64,000 nt of DNA from Epiperipatus broadwayi (GCA_028023455.1 JAQFVV010012673.1:478567-542566); one strand, 5' to 3'; shown: positions 1 to 11,584, numbered from the stretch's first letter. A program made the numbers and translations. The notes: generated from the sequence alone by a model not told the origin.

Positions 1-1066
1 CTTTGTATAAAAGTTTCATAATTATATACATAAGCTTAAATATTTAAAAAAATGGAAAATCACTTTTTTTAAAAAAAAAAAATGTAAATAAAATAACTTT
101 TATTTATATTAAATTTCTCTTAGCATCCAAAGAAGATATTTTATATATATTTAATGTCTTTTAGCAACCGGAGAGCATATTTTGTTTAAAAACGCTTTCT
201 CATGAATACATAAATTTAAAATGTGTGAAATATTAATAATTTTAATGCGATAAACGATTATAAAACAAAATTATACTTGTTTTATATTCTGATCAAGGTT
301 TTTTTTTTTTTTTTATTTAAACAAAGCAATGAAACAAAAATCAAACGATATAGATAAAAATATATTCAAAAAGAAAAAGAAAACAGTTAGTTCATCATTA
401 TTATTAATCATAATATATTATTTTGAAATTATTAGCTGTTTGTTCTTTTAATTGCACAATGTATCTTTAAACTGAAGACAGTTGATTTAAATTTAATAAT
501 GGAAAATTCAATACAGATATTATTTTCTAATCTACTTATTTTTGAAAAGTAGCACAATAAACATGTTCATCATGATAACAAAACTTCCACCGAAATAACA
601 TGAATAGAATCTCATATTTTCTGTATGAGCCATGATTGGGTGATAAAACATTGTTATGTGGTATTGCAATTAATCACATAATATCACTTGAAGCTATTTT
701 ATTAAATTATTTAATAGTTTTCCATGCATAAAAAAACAAAAATTAGAGCTAGACTATTGATAATAATTTCAGCAAAAAACACTAGATGTTGGCATTATTC
801 ACAAAAACATTAAGAATTTGAGGTTACACATGAAGAGAAACCAGATGTGGAGTTTAAACTAAACTAGAAGACTTCTTCCTGAATGTAAATTAGACATTTG
901 TGGATTTATTTACAATCTAAAAGTTAAAAACCAACAGGTTACAGTGCAATTTACTTAATTTGGTTTTAATTAATGGGTATTTGAACCCAGACTTTCATGC
1001 TTCCTACAGTTATCCACTCTATCCAATATAACTTATAAAAATGACCACATATAGTTGAAATAATAA
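1..1066. other. AT-rich non-coding stretch
   Basis: No reading frame or RNA gene can be supported. The segment has A/T homopolymers and one short T-arm-like motif at about 976-1000 (TTGAACCC followed by AGACTTTCA) that recurs near 29450 and, reverse-complemented, near 58900. It is probably the end of a decayed tRNA-derived repeat. Confidence 0.5.
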
Positions 1067-1318
1067 ATGATCTCCAATATACATATTTCATGCTGAACCC
1101 TATCTAGGTTGAGTATATACTGTAACAGAATGGGGTTTCCAAATGGAAGTTAAGGAAAAGATGATTGTACCTGGGCTAATGGCAAATCATCAATGATCTC
1201 CAATATACATATTTCATGCTGAACCCTATCTAGGTTGAGTATATACTGTAACAGAATGGGGTTTCCAAATGGAAGTTAAGGAAAAGATGATTGTACCTGG
1301 GCTAATGGCAAATCATCA
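1067..1318. repeat. Perfect 126-bp tandem duplication
   Basis: Two directly adjacent copies (1067-1192 and 1193-1318) appear identical base for base by eye. No frame or ribozyme core is present. Identity of the copies means a very recent local duplication or an assembly duplication. Confidence 0.9.
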
Positions 1319-1884
1319 TCACTCCCAGTCAATTTAAAATGAAATATATTTAAGATATAAAAGATATTAAAGTAAGTATATAAAGTTAGAAGATATTAAG
1401 TAATGTTAATAGCCAAATATGTATAAGAAATATTAAAGAGCATGAGAGATCATGAAAACTCTCTGCAAGATCATCCCACTTAGAGCAACTAGAAGTATAA
1501 TTATAAATCTACCACATTATCAATAAGTAAAAGTAAGTAATACTCAAAATATTCATATTTATTATAACAAATGATTAACAAACCAAATACATCAGAATAA
1601 AATCAATAGTTTACATTAGGGCTGGATTTGAAATATGGATCAACAGTCAATATGGTGACTGTATTTGAAATGGGTCTACTGTAGACCAGGCCAATTATTT
1701 AGTATTTGCCAGCTTGGGGCAATTATTTAAACATAAATTAGGAGGCATCAATTAAGTGCTTACCCATTAGAATACATAATCATCAAAATAAAATCAATAT
1801 GACAATAATCGGAGTATAATTTGCAAAATTGTAATAACAGTTTGAATGTCATAATTGATTATTTTTTTAGTCTGCATTCAGAAA
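1319..1884. other. AT-rich non-coding stretch
   Basis: I see no gene or recognisable repeat in this segment. Confidence 0.5.
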
Positions 1885-2095
1885 AGGTTATATTTATCTG
1901 CTTAGTGAAATTTATTTAAACCTTTTTGTATTGATAATTTCATTTTCAGTGGTCAAGCTGCAATCTGTAGTATCTATGTAAACATATTAGACCATACACA
2001 AAGTTGGATATCCATCTTTATTGTTAAAAGTTGTCTTGACAACAGGTTGAGATTGTTATTGATATTGGGATTGTCTAAGTATTGACTGCTTTCAA
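1885..2095 (+). repeat. Dispersed ~150-220-bp repeat, copy 1 (family DR)
   Basis: The segment matches 48895-49115 on the same strand, and the reverse strand of 19000-19150 and 55930-56060. The shared core runs from a CAAGCTGCAATCT-like motif through a TTGACAACAG motif to a GGGATTGTCTAAG motif. It contains no reading frame. Two of the other copies end next to (TA)n tracts. It is a short interspersed repeat of unknown class. Confidence 0.6.
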
Positions 2096-2564
2096 CGAAT
2101 TAAAAATGAATGTATTCATATTTTAGCACTATTTATTTAAAAGCCATTTTTTATTTCTGTGATCAGTAACTGTTTGATTTAAAATATATCCCATTACTCA
2201 GAATATAATCCTACTATTTTAAAGTTTCATTTGGATACTTTCCATTCTACACTGTATCTTCTTTTCATAATAGAAAACATCATGTGCATTTCCATATCCA
2301 AATGTCATTTAGTTCAATGGAGAGTGTCAGACCCCAGTGCACAAAATCCTCAGCCCGATTTCAGTTCTGCAACTTTCAAATCTGCAAAATATTTTCTATT
2401 GATGCATTTTTTCATTCATGGGAATAAAATGGGGTGGGAATGAGGCAAGCATAACCTATATCATTTCATTTTTGTTATATTTGCGAGAAACATAGAGAGA
2501 AATAGAAAGACTAGGAAGAGCGGTAGAGATACCATTAATAAACAGCGAAGGAGTGTATACTTAT
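2096..2564. other. AT-rich non-coding stretch
   Basis: The segment contains a 70-codon open frame (2231-2443) with no family signature, most likely chance. Nothing else is supported. Confidence 0.45.
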
Positions 2565-3885
2565 CAAGTTTTTTTTTTGCTGATATCTTTTTGTGCACAA
2601 AAATAGGGAAGATATGAAAATTATGCCAAAGAAGTGTGCAAGAGTGTGTAAAGAGATGGGGATTAAATTTAGTAAAAAAAATGATGAATGCTAGGGAAAA
2701 AGAAAATAAATAATGTTTATTGGGAGATATAAAGTTAACTGTGGTAAATATGTAATAACTATTTGGGAATCATCTTAAGTAATCAGAGAAATTGCTGGTA
2801 AATGTGAGGAAAAATTGATAAATGAAGAAATCAAAAGAAAGAGACTAATAAAGAAATTAATAGTGTTTTCATATAATAAATATAATGTATCAAGGATTGT
2901 ATCGAAGGGAGTGGCATTAGAAGGGTTAACTTATGGTAACAGTGCATTAAGTGCTAGTAAAGGGGTATCAGATTAATTAGAAAAAGTACAAACAGAAATA
3001 GGAAAACATTCATTAAATGCAGATCTGTGGATAGCAAAGGGGGCAATTCAAGGGGAATCGAGTCAAGTTTTTATATGAGAATTGTAAAAAGCAAAATGAA
3101 AATGTTCAGTAGACTGCAATTTATGAATAATAATAGAACAGCCAAAATAGTATTCAATTTTGTTACAAGTAAAGGACAGGCAACAATATGGGTGATAAAG
3201 GTAGTATAGTGTGTAAAAGATTTGGATAAAAACGTTATGTCAATATATGATTGTGTTAGGAGAATTGTTGAGGGTTATAGTGGCAAAGAATAGGATGGAA
3301 GAATGGATGCATTAATAAAAAAACGTGGAGTTGGAGAGTTGGAGAACTAGTATGGAGAGTAAAAAAGTTTAAATATATATAGAAGTAAACAGAATATTGG
3401 ATGTGAGTCAATTTACAATAATAGCAAGGAAAGTAGTTTACAGTTTAGAGCTCGAACAGGATTGTTAGCAACTAGAGAATATACACATAAATGGTGAAAT
3501 ATGAGTGATTTAGTCTGCAAGTTATGTAAGGAAGGCATGGAAAATATTAAGCATCCACTAATTGAATGCAAATGCTTGTAAGTAGAAAAGGTACAAATAA
3601 TGTTGTGGGAGAATAAATATAAACAAAATGATTACACAGAAAGTGAGTTGTTAGTTTTTTATTCTGGGTTTGAAAAAAGATAAGGGGGATCTATATATAA
3701 AGGTCACAGACTGGAAAAAAATGTGGAAATGGGATGGAGCAGGATGCAGAAGAATAATGGAAAACTTAGGATGGGAAATGGAAAGGGAAGGTAAAGTTGC
3801 TAACAGGTTTCTCTGGGCGTAGTGGTCGAGAGATTCGTGACTTCAATAAAAGAGAAGCTATACTGCATCACATTGCATTACATAA
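2565..3885 (+). pseudogene. 5'-truncated non-LTR LINE relic (LINE-A, copy a)
   Basis: The translation, broken by many stops and frameshifts, follows the C-terminal half of the LINE at 51841-54805: an FADIFLC-like remnant of reverse transcriptase motif C at about 2575, then a CARVCKEMGIKFS segment, a LTYGNSALS segment near 2925, an RIVKSKMKMFSRLQFM segment near 3075, and a cysteine-rich C-terminus (KLCKEGMENIKHPLIECKC) near 3515-3580. The 3' end at about 3870-3885 carries CATCA/CATTG-like tail repeats, as in the other copies. The copy lacks the endonuclease and most of the polymerase and cannot be active. The clade within LINEs is not certain. Confidence 0.8.
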
Positions 3886-3894
3886 AAAGTTACA

Positions 3895-4385
3895 TGGAGT
3901 GACATTGGGTAAATGAGGCACATTCGTAAATTATTTTATGCTGTCTTTGATTAAAAAATTGTTTCACAGTCAAGACTTCGTAAATTTACATCTTGTTGTG
4001 ATGAAGTTATTACTACCCAATTTACAACACATCAGAACTTTCATTTCACATCACCAAAATATTTCAGAACTTGGTATTCATTGCATCAAAAAAATTCTGC
4101 TGTATCTTGACATTGGACTCGCTGTCCTTTATTGAAATATGGTAAATTTGAATTCTTCCACACAACCACTTGTGAATATATGCTAATCCCAGAACAGCAT
4201 GTTCATAAGCTGTATCAAGCATTACCACAGCTTCTCCTATCATTTTCTCTAACAGAAAACAGAATTTTACATTGTTGCAACTTTTTAGCCATCACAAAAG
4301 TTGAAAAATGTATGAGATGCACCTCGCAAAAAAAAATTAACCGTAGCACCACAACATTACACCATGATGCCAATCAGTAGACTAA
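3895..4385 (-). pseudogene. Possible mariner/Tc1-like transposase relic
   Basis: Read on the minus strand, a stretch at about 3895-3930 gives a P-x-x-P-x-x-x-P-C-N-F pattern. That resembles the SPDLAPCDF segment carrying the third catalytic aspartate of mariner transposases, here with Asn for Asp. Upstream on the same strand (4290-4130) a frameshifted segment could be the N-terminal helix-turn-helix. Everything between is too short and broken for a transposase of about 340 residues, so at best this is an internally deleted relic. It lies between two LINE 3' ends. The match is by eye only; chance similarity is possible. Confidence 0.3.
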
Positions 4386-4389
4386 TGCT

Positions 4390-4642
4390 GATGTGATGTA
4401 CTGTGACTTCTCCTTAAATGGAGTCAGGAATCTCTCAGCAACTATGCCCAAAGAAACCTGTTAGCCACTTTACCTTCCCCTTCCACTCCCCACCCTAAGC
4501 CTTCCCATAATCTGTTCCATCCCATTTCCACAACATAATCTTTGTCAATTCTATAGCTTTTATATATAAATCCCCCTTATCTTTGCCCAAACCCACACAA
4601 AAACCAATAACCCACTTTCTGTATAATCACTTTTTCAGAAGA
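4390..4642 (-). pseudogene. Short 3' fragment of LINE-A (copy b)
   Basis: The minus strand matches the last ~250 bases of the LINE copies at 2565-3885 and 51841-54805: an ESELLVF-like segment, a LWKWDR/LWKWDG segment, then the 3' untranslated part and a GATGT-repeat tail on the plus strand at 4390-4400. It is severely 5'-truncated, as is usual for LINE insertions. Confidence 0.8.
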
Positions 4643-6124
4643 ATCAGCACAAGAAAGACCTCTGGTAGCAAAAGCCTGTAATAGAGTAAGTCCATTCATT
4701 AGAGAATGATTTCCAGTTTTTTGGGTACTCCCTTCTATGTAAAATATGAATCTAAAAAATATATAACTACTACTATTGCTTCCCAACTACAACTAATATT
4801 ATTATTACTGCTCCTACTACTTTTAAAGAGAAATTTATTGATGTCTATTAATTAATTACATATGAGCAAAAAAAAAATAAATTGTTTGGATTAGCAGGGC
4901 ATATTTTTTTAAGATTAAATATATCGTAGTAATAAAGAAACAATACATACAAAACAGTGAATAAAATGAAATAATATATCTACATTATTCGTGGTTGCAT
5001 ACGAATTACAGTTGTGCAGGCAATATGACCAAGCTACAATTAACAGCAAACATATCTGTGGGTGCTAAAGCTTCATCTCTGATTTGAATTTTTCCTAATT
5101 TGCAGGAAAAATTGAGTAGTTTACGAGATGCTGGATTGAAACAAACATTGCCCATCAGAACTACAGGATAGATGTGCACATTCTGATATTAGATAAAATA
5201 CCTCAGGTCATGCTGTTAGAATGTTCTGAAAGAGGTGTGTGAGAATGTGCAATTCAACAAATTAGCATCCAGTGTGTTGTGAAGCAGGGTGACCATGATG
5301 GAAATGTTAAATAGGTTCTTATTGCTTTTGGAATAAAGGGAAAAATACATCTGACCAATCAGCTGGTTATAACCGCTACTACACTGGTATATGAGTTTTG
5401 CAATCACTATACAAATCAATCTAAGAACTAAACATATGGTCATGCATAAAACTGTTAGTCTATCATTCTGTTAACCTGATGTTTTATGATGCTAGCATTA
5501 CTGCACAAACATTATTTTTAAAAAACTTCAACATGTTGCTAATTTTGCCTTCTCCATTATATTTCTATCCTCCATTACATCTTTCCATTGGAAGCAAACA
5601 AAATTGAAAATTTCTTGAAGGTTTGTGGAGATGGTAATACAATCAAAATTGAACTTCGTTTTTGAGGTAATATTTACAACATAAAAACGACACTCCATTC
5701 TCACAAAAATAGCTCAAATTTACTTTGTTAAATACAATTTTAGAAAGCCTGCTATTTTTTTATTTATTCGTTTCACATATCTCATTTACTAAAGATGAGA
5801 TCGTATAGTATCAAACTTGGGAAGCTGAAGAGCATATTGATTGGTCATATGGTTTGCCACTACACTTCTGGAAATGTATACAGCTATCATTGTTGTCCAC
5901 TCTGCAATAATTAAAACAAAATTTAATGATATCTGGTAATATCAAGTGCACAGCCAAACAATTTAATTAATTAAGATCAAATAAAACATCTTGATTTAAC
6001 TCACAAATGTGTTATTTAACACGTATGTAAATAAATATACACACCTTACATGACCAATACATTAGTATTTCATAGAAAATTATATAGCTTTCTAAAACTT
6101 TACAAATATTTATTTAATAACAAA
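4643..6124. other. Non-coding stretch without recognised features
   Basis: The part at about 4990-5470 is of higher complexity than its surroundings but has no frame longer than 75 codons and no family signature. I see no tRNA, repeat pair or ribozyme core. Confidence 0.45.
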
Positions 6125-6530
6125 TAATATATATGAATTATGTTATGGATCTGAGACTTGGACACTTAACAGAAGAGCAATATAGAAAATCCAGACTACT
6201 CAATGAAGTATGGAGACATTCATGAGAAGAGTAACAAGAAGAGAGTAAAAATGAAATATATGGATAAGAGAACAAATGTGTTACTGACATTATTGAAAGA
6301 ATTAAGCAATCAAAATGGGGTTGAGCTGCACATATTGCTACAAGAGATGATAATAGATGGACAATTAAAATCTTAAACTTGATTCCAAGATGTAAAAGAT
6401 GAACATGTGAAGTGGTTGAATAAAATGAGTAATTATTCTGGGCTGATGTGGAGAAGAGATGCTAGAGATTGGAAAAGATAGATTGAATTTGGAAAGTCCT
6501 TCATCCTACAGGGTACTGATAATAGTTGAA
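6125..6530 (+). pseudogene. 3' relic of RTE-type LINE
   Basis: The plus strand translates, with stops and frameshifts, to the C-terminal region of the RTE element at 39949-43237. Recognisable pieces are GSETWTLNRRAI at about 6150, RDDNRWTIKILN near 6340, and a final segment ending in FGKSFILQ near 6490. It is a truncated, dead copy of the same family, ending with a GATGAAT-like 3' tail. Confidence 0.8.
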
Positions 6531-6774
6531 AATGGTGAATGGTGATGAATCTATATTCAGCAATGTAAATGATTATATAAACTTTAAAAATCCTACTTAC
6601 AGTGATAAATATCCAGATTTGCTCAAAGACTTTATAAATTTATTTAATATCTGCTTGGTATTTCAAATGGCAGATATCTCCCACTACTTATCCTCACTTT
6701 GGTTAATGGTCAAATGTTGTATTCACTCTTTACTCTTCATAAGTAAACACAAGAAGAAATCCTTCTGACAATTC

Positions 6775-7980
6775 AATATATATATATATATAACGAAACT
6801 TAAATATATTCCAAACAACGGTAAACAATTTATAATAGAATATAAATAAAAATTCATAAAGAAATATTTTCGATTATATTCATAATCATTATCAACTCAA
6901 CTTTCAAAATGGAATCATCTATTACCAACTCGAAACACATGTCGATTTAAATATCCCACAATTCATTAATCCTAATATTTGCTGACTGTCTGTTTATTAT
7001 CGTATTTTTATACCTACTAATAAAAACTGCCTCTTTAATTTTTCTGTTTTCATTATCTCTCTCTTGGCCTAAAATTTTTATTTTGTTTATATCAAAATCA
7101 AATTTAAAATTACAATTCCTATCATGATCATAAAAAACAGATTCAGTATATAACTTCACTTCATTATTACTATCACTACATATCTGTACATTTTTCAAAA
7201 CTCTTTTATACAACAATTTATGCTCTTTAATTCTTTTCTCCATATTACATCTAGATTCCCCCACATATGATAAGTTACACCCACAAAAAATTCTATAAAT
7301 TACATTACTTTTTTCTAACTTATCTTTTGAATTATTAACCATTCTATTTAAATTACCCGATCCACAAAATGAAACTTTATATATACTATTATAAACTTTT
7401 TTCATAAATTTTACTTGATTATTATTATAAAAAGGCAAAGAAATTCACTTCTTACTCTCAATTTCTTCATCATCAACATTTCTATTAATTTTTTTACTAA
7501 ATTGACAAACCACCTGATAAATTTCTTTTATATTATAACCCACACTTAATAATTCACTTACATAATTTTCAATATTTTTCTTTTTATCACATGCATATTT
7601 ACACAAAATATTATTTCTATGTAAAAAAGACCTAAAACCAGCTATTTTATAATTATGTGGCACTTTAGATAAATATGGAATATACCCTTTCGTTTCAATA
7701 GGTTTAATAAACAATTTATAGTCAATCATATTATTGTTCCTTGAAATCGTCAAATCTAAATATTTAATACTATTATTATATTCTTTCTCCATAGTCCATT
7801 TAAGTCCTTTTAATTTATTATATTCATCAAAAATTTCATCAATCATTTCTTAAGAAGCACATACGAAAACATCATCCACATATCTTGTATATATCTTAAT
7901 ATTTTCCATAAATATAAATTTGTTTAAAATCTTTTCTTCATAATAAGACAAAACAAAATTACATAACTGTGCCACCATTG
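6775..7980 (-). pseudogene. Penelope-like element relic (PLE1): reverse transcriptase C-terminal part plus GIY-YIG endonuclease
   Basis: Reading down the minus strand from 7980, the frame gives SYYEEKILNKFIF and then TRYVDDVFVC (about 7875-7905), reverse transcriptase motif C with both aspartates. This is followed by the thumb region (KYLDLTISRNNNMIDYKLF, 7730-7790) and a GIY-YIG endonuclease (VIYRIFCGCNLSYVGES then RIKEHK, 7230-7310), ending near 6947. The combination of reverse transcriptase and GIY-YIG nuclease defines Penelope-like elements. Two in-frame stops (TAA near 7850, TGA at 7445-7447) break it, and motifs A and B are missing because the copy stops at a (TA)n tract at 7985-8003 next to the ribozyme array. 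The 3' untranslated part ends in another (TA)n tract at 6777-6792. Confidence 0.88.
6855..6912 (-). ncRNA. Degraded hammerhead ribozyme in PLE1 3' region
   Basis: On the minus strand a TTGATAA (consensus CTGANGA, so C3 and G8 are changed) is followed by a perfect 6-bp helix II, GATTAT/ATAATC (6882-6887 with 6872-6877), and then GAAA. The position, just after the endonuclease frame, is where Penelope-like elements are known to carry hammerheads. With two core changes it should not cleave. Confidence 0.42.
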
Positions 7981-7984
7981 TGTG

Positions 7985-8003
7985 TGTATATATATATATA
8001 TAT
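7985..8003. repeat. (TA)n tract bordering PLE1 and the ribozyme array
   Basis: Short TA run exactly between the broken end of PLE1 and the first 407-bp unit. A matching TA run closes the other end of the array at 11726-11741. Confidence 0.9.
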
Positions 8004-8093
8004 CCACAGATGGCGTCCTACCAAGACTGCCAATCAAGCGTGTTTTGTTTACATAAACGTCAGAGTAGTTAGTATTCACTATCTCTAACTATA

Positions 8094-8151
8094 ATTCCAC
8101 CTTCAGATCATGATTTCAAGCTATTTGCTATCGTCAGTGAAAGACAGGAAT
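8094..8151 (-). ncRNA. Hammerhead ribozyme, array unit 1
   Basis: Intact type I core on the minus strand: CTGACGA at 8131-8137, then helix II AGC/GCT with an AAATA loop, GAAA, helix III ATC/GAT and a cleavable C. Predicted cleavage lies between 8106 and 8105. Helix I is CTTTCA/TGAAGG (one G-U) plus ATTCC/GGAAT, separated by a TGT/T internal loop. Confidence 0.92.
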
Positions 8152-8500
8152 AAAGAAACTAGATCTGAATACAAACTCTGAGCGTTTATGAAACAATTTC
8201 TATTCAGCTTGCAAGCGTGAATTTTTTAGACACGTAATGTCTTCAAACTCAGCATAGCAAACCAGATAGCTACATGGGTCTGATCTCAGTTCAGCATCAC
8301 CACATAGTAGAAGCCTCTGCAATCTATATCATTGCAAGAAAGACCTCAAAGGTACATTTATGATAAACAAAAATGCAAGTTAAAAAACTTGCTAACGCTT
8401 GTATTTATGTCCACAGATGGCGTCCTACCAAGACTGCCAATCAAGCGTGTTTTGTTTACATAAACGTCAGAGTAGTTAGTATTCACTATCTCTAACTATA

Positions 8501-8558
8501 ATTCCACCTTCAGATCATGATTTCAAGCTATTTGCTATCGTCAGTGAAAGACAGGAAT
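8501..8558 (-). ncRNA. Hammerhead ribozyme, array unit 2
   Basis: Same sequence as in unit 1; predicted cleavage between 8513 and 8512 on the minus strand. Confidence 0.92.
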
Positions 8559-8907
8559 AAAGAAACTAGATCTGAATACAAACTCTGAGCGTTTATGAAA
8601 CAATTTCTATTCAGCTTGCAAGCGTGAATTTTTTAGACACGTAATGTCTTCAAACTCAGCATAGCAAACCAGATAGCTACATGGGTCTGATCTCAGTTCA
8701 GCATCACCACATAGTAGAAGCCTCTGCAATCTATATCATTGCAAGAAAGACCTCAAAGGTACATTTATGATAAACTAAAATGCAAGTTAAAAAACTTGCT
8801 AACGCTTGTATTTATGTCCACAGATGGCGTCCTACCAAGACTGCCAATCAAGCGTGTTTTGTTTACATAAACGTCAGAGTAGTTAGTATTCACTATCTCT
8901 AACTATA

Positions 8908-8965
8908 ATTCCACCTTCAGATCATGATTTCAAGCTATTTGCTATCGTCAGTGAAAGACAGGAAT
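8908..8965 (-). ncRNA. Hammerhead ribozyme, array unit 3
   Basis: Same sequence as in unit 1; predicted cleavage between 8920 and 8919 on the minus strand. Confidence 0.92.
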
Positions 8966-9315
8966 AAAGAAACTAGATCTGAATACAAACTCTGAGCGTT
9001 TATGAAACAATTTCTATTCAGCTTGCAAGCGTGAATTTTTTTAGACACGTAATGTCTTCAAACTCAGCATAGCAAACCAGATAGCTACATGGGTCTGATC
9101 TCAGTTCAGCATCACCACATAGTAGAAGCCTCTGCAATCTATATCATTGCAAGAAAGACCTCAAAGGTACATTTATGATAAACAAAAATGCAAGTTAAAA
9201 AACTTGCTAACGCTTGTATTTATGTCCACAGATGGCGTCCTACCAAGACTGCCAATCAAGCGTGTTTTGTTTACATAAACGTCAGAGTAGTTAGTATTCA
9301 CTATCTCTAACTATA

Positions 9316-9373
9316 ATTCCACCTTCAGATCATGATTTCAAGCTATTTGCTATCGTCAGTGAAAGACAGGAAT
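9316..9373 (-). ncRNA. Hammerhead ribozyme, array unit 4
   Basis: Same sequence as in unit 1; predicted cleavage between 9328 and 9327. The extra base of this spacing comes from a longer T-run near 9037. Confidence 0.92.
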
Positions 9374-9892
9374 AAAGAAACTAGATCTGAATACAAACTC
9401 TGAGCGTTTATGAAACAATTTCTATTCAGCTTGCAAGCGTGAATTTTTTAGACACGTAATGTCTTCAAACTCAGCATAGCAAACCAGATAGCTACATGGG
9501 TCTGATCTCAGTTCAGCATCACCACATAGTAGAAGCCTCTGCAATCTATATCATTGCAAGAAAGACCTCAAAGGTACATTTATGATAAACAAAAATGCAA
9601 GTTAAAAAACTTGCTAACGCTTGTATTTATGTCCACAGATGGCGTCCTACCAAGACTGCCAATCAAGCGTGTTTTGTTTATCATAAATGTACCTTTGAGG
9701 TCTTTCTTGCAATGATATAGATTGCAGAGGCTTCTACTATGTGGTGATGCTGAACTGAGATCAGACCCATGTAGCTATCTGGTTTGCTATGCTGAGTTTG
9801 AAGACATTACGTGTCTAAAAAATTCACGCTTGCAAGCTGAATAGAAATTGTTTCATAAACGCTCAGAGTTTGTATTCAGATCTAGTTTCTTT

Positions 9893-9950
9893 ATTCCTGT
9901 CTTTCACTGACGATAGCAAATAGCTTGAAATCATGATCTGAAGGTGGAAT
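9893..9950 (+). ncRNA. Hammerhead ribozyme, array unit 5 (first inverted unit)
   Basis: Helix I 5' strand ATTCC (9893-9897) and CTTTCA (9901-9906), core CTGACGA (9907-9913), helix II within 9914-9926, GAAA (9927-9930), helix III plus cleavable C (to 9938), and helix I 3' strand TGAAGG (9939-9944) and GGAAT (9946-9950). Predicted cleavage between 9938 and 9939. The CAAATAG at loop II and the bulged helix I resemble the loop contacts of fast natural hammerheads, such as the schistosome one. Confidence 0.93.
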
Positions 9951-10299
9951 TATAGTTAGAGATAGTGAATACTAACTACTCTGACGTTTATGTAAACAAA
10001 ACACGCTTGATTGGCAGTCTTGGTAGGACGCCATCTGTGGACATAAATACAAGCGTTAGCAAGTTTTTTAACTTGCATTTTTGTTTATCATAAATGTACC
10101 TTTGAGGTCTTTCTTGCAATGATATAGATTGCAGAGGCTTCTACTATGTGGTGATGCTGAACTGAGATCAGACCCATGTAGCTATCTGGTTTGCTATGCT
10201 GAGTTTGAAGACATTACGTGTCTAAAAAATTCACGCTTGCAAGCTGAATAGAAATTGTTTCATAAACGCTCAGAGTTTGTATTCAGATCTAGTTTCTTT

Positions 10300-10357
10300 A
10301 TTCCTGTCTTTCACTGACGATAGCAAATAGCTTGAAATCATGATCTGAAGGTGGAAT
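10300..10357 (+). ncRNA. Hammerhead ribozyme, array unit 6
   Basis: Same sequence as in unit 5; core CTGACGA at 10314-10320, predicted cleavage 10345/10346. Confidence 0.92.
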
Positions 10358-10706
10358 TATAGTTAGAGATAGTGAATACTAACTACTCTGACGTTTATGT
10401 AAACAAAACACGCTTGATTGGCAGTCTTGGTAGGACGCCATCTGTGGACATAAATACAAGCGTTAGCAAGTTTTTTAACTTGCATTTTTGTTTATCATAA
10501 ATGTACCTTTGAGGTCTTTCTTGCAATGATATAGATTGCAGAGGCTTCTACTATGTGGTGATGCTGAACTGAGATCAGACCCATGTAGCTATCTGGTTTG
10601 CTATGCTGAGTTTGAAGACATTACGTGTCTAAAAAATTCACGCTTGCAAGCTGAATAGAAATTGTTTCATAAACGCTCAGAGTTTGTATTCAGATCTAGT
10701 TTCTTT

Positions 10707-10764
10707 ATTCCTGTCTTTCACTGACGATAGCAAATAGCTTGAAATCATGATCTGAAGGTGGAAT
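10707..10764 (+). ncRNA. Hammerhead ribozyme, array unit 7
   Basis: Same sequence as in unit 5; core at 10721-10727, predicted cleavage 10752/10753. Confidence 0.92.
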
Positions 10765-11117
10765 TATAGTTAGAGATAGTGAATACTAACTACTCTGACG
10801 TTTATGTAAACAAAACACGCTTGATTGGCAGTCTTGGTAGGACGCCATCTGTGGACATAAATACAAGCGTTAGCAAGTTTTTTTTTTAACTTGCATTTTT
10901 GTTTATCATAAATGTACCTTTGAGGTCTTTCTTGCAATGATATAGATTGCAGAGGCTTCTACTATGTGGTGATGCTGAACTGAGATCAGACCCATGTAGC
11001 TATCTGGTTTGCTATGCTGAGTTTGAAGACATTACGTGTCTAAAAAATTCACGCTTGCAAGCTGAATAGAAATTGTTTCATAAACGCTCAGAGTTTGTAT
11101 TCAGATCTAGTTTCTTT

Positions 11118-11175
11118 ATTCCTGTCTTTCACTGACGATAGCAAATAGCTTGAAATCATGATCTGAAGGTGGAAT
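11118..11175 (+). ncRNA. Hammerhead ribozyme, array unit 8
   Basis: Same sequence as in unit 5; core at 11132-11138, predicted cleavage 11163/11164. The 411-base spacing to unit 7 comes from a longer T-run near 10880. Confidence 0.92.
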
Positions 11176-11526
11176 TATAGTTAGAGATAGTGAATACTAA
11201 CTACTCTGACGTTTATGTAAACAAAACACGCTTGATTGGCAGTCTTGGTAGGACGCCATCTGTGGACATAAATACAAGCGTTAGCAAGTTTTTTTAACTT
11301 GCTATTTTTGTTTATCATAAATGTACCTTTGAGGTCTTTCTTGCAATGATATAGATTGCAGAGGCTTCTACTATGTGGTGATGCTGAACTGAGATCAGAC
11401 CCATGTAGCTATCTGGTTTGCTATGCTGAGTTTGAAGACATTACGTGTCTAAAAAATTCACGCTTGCAAGCTGAATAGAAATTGTTTCATAAACGCTCAG
11501 AGTTTGTATTCAGATCTAGTTTCTTT

Positions 11527-11584
11527 ATTCCTGTCTTTCACTGACGATAGCAAATAGCTTGAAATCATGATCTGAAGGTGGAAT
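11527..11584 (+). ncRNA. Hammerhead ribozyme, array unit 9
   Basis: Same sequence as in unit 5; core at 11541-11547, predicted cleavage 11572/11573. It is the last copy before the (TA)n border at 11726. Confidence 0.92.
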
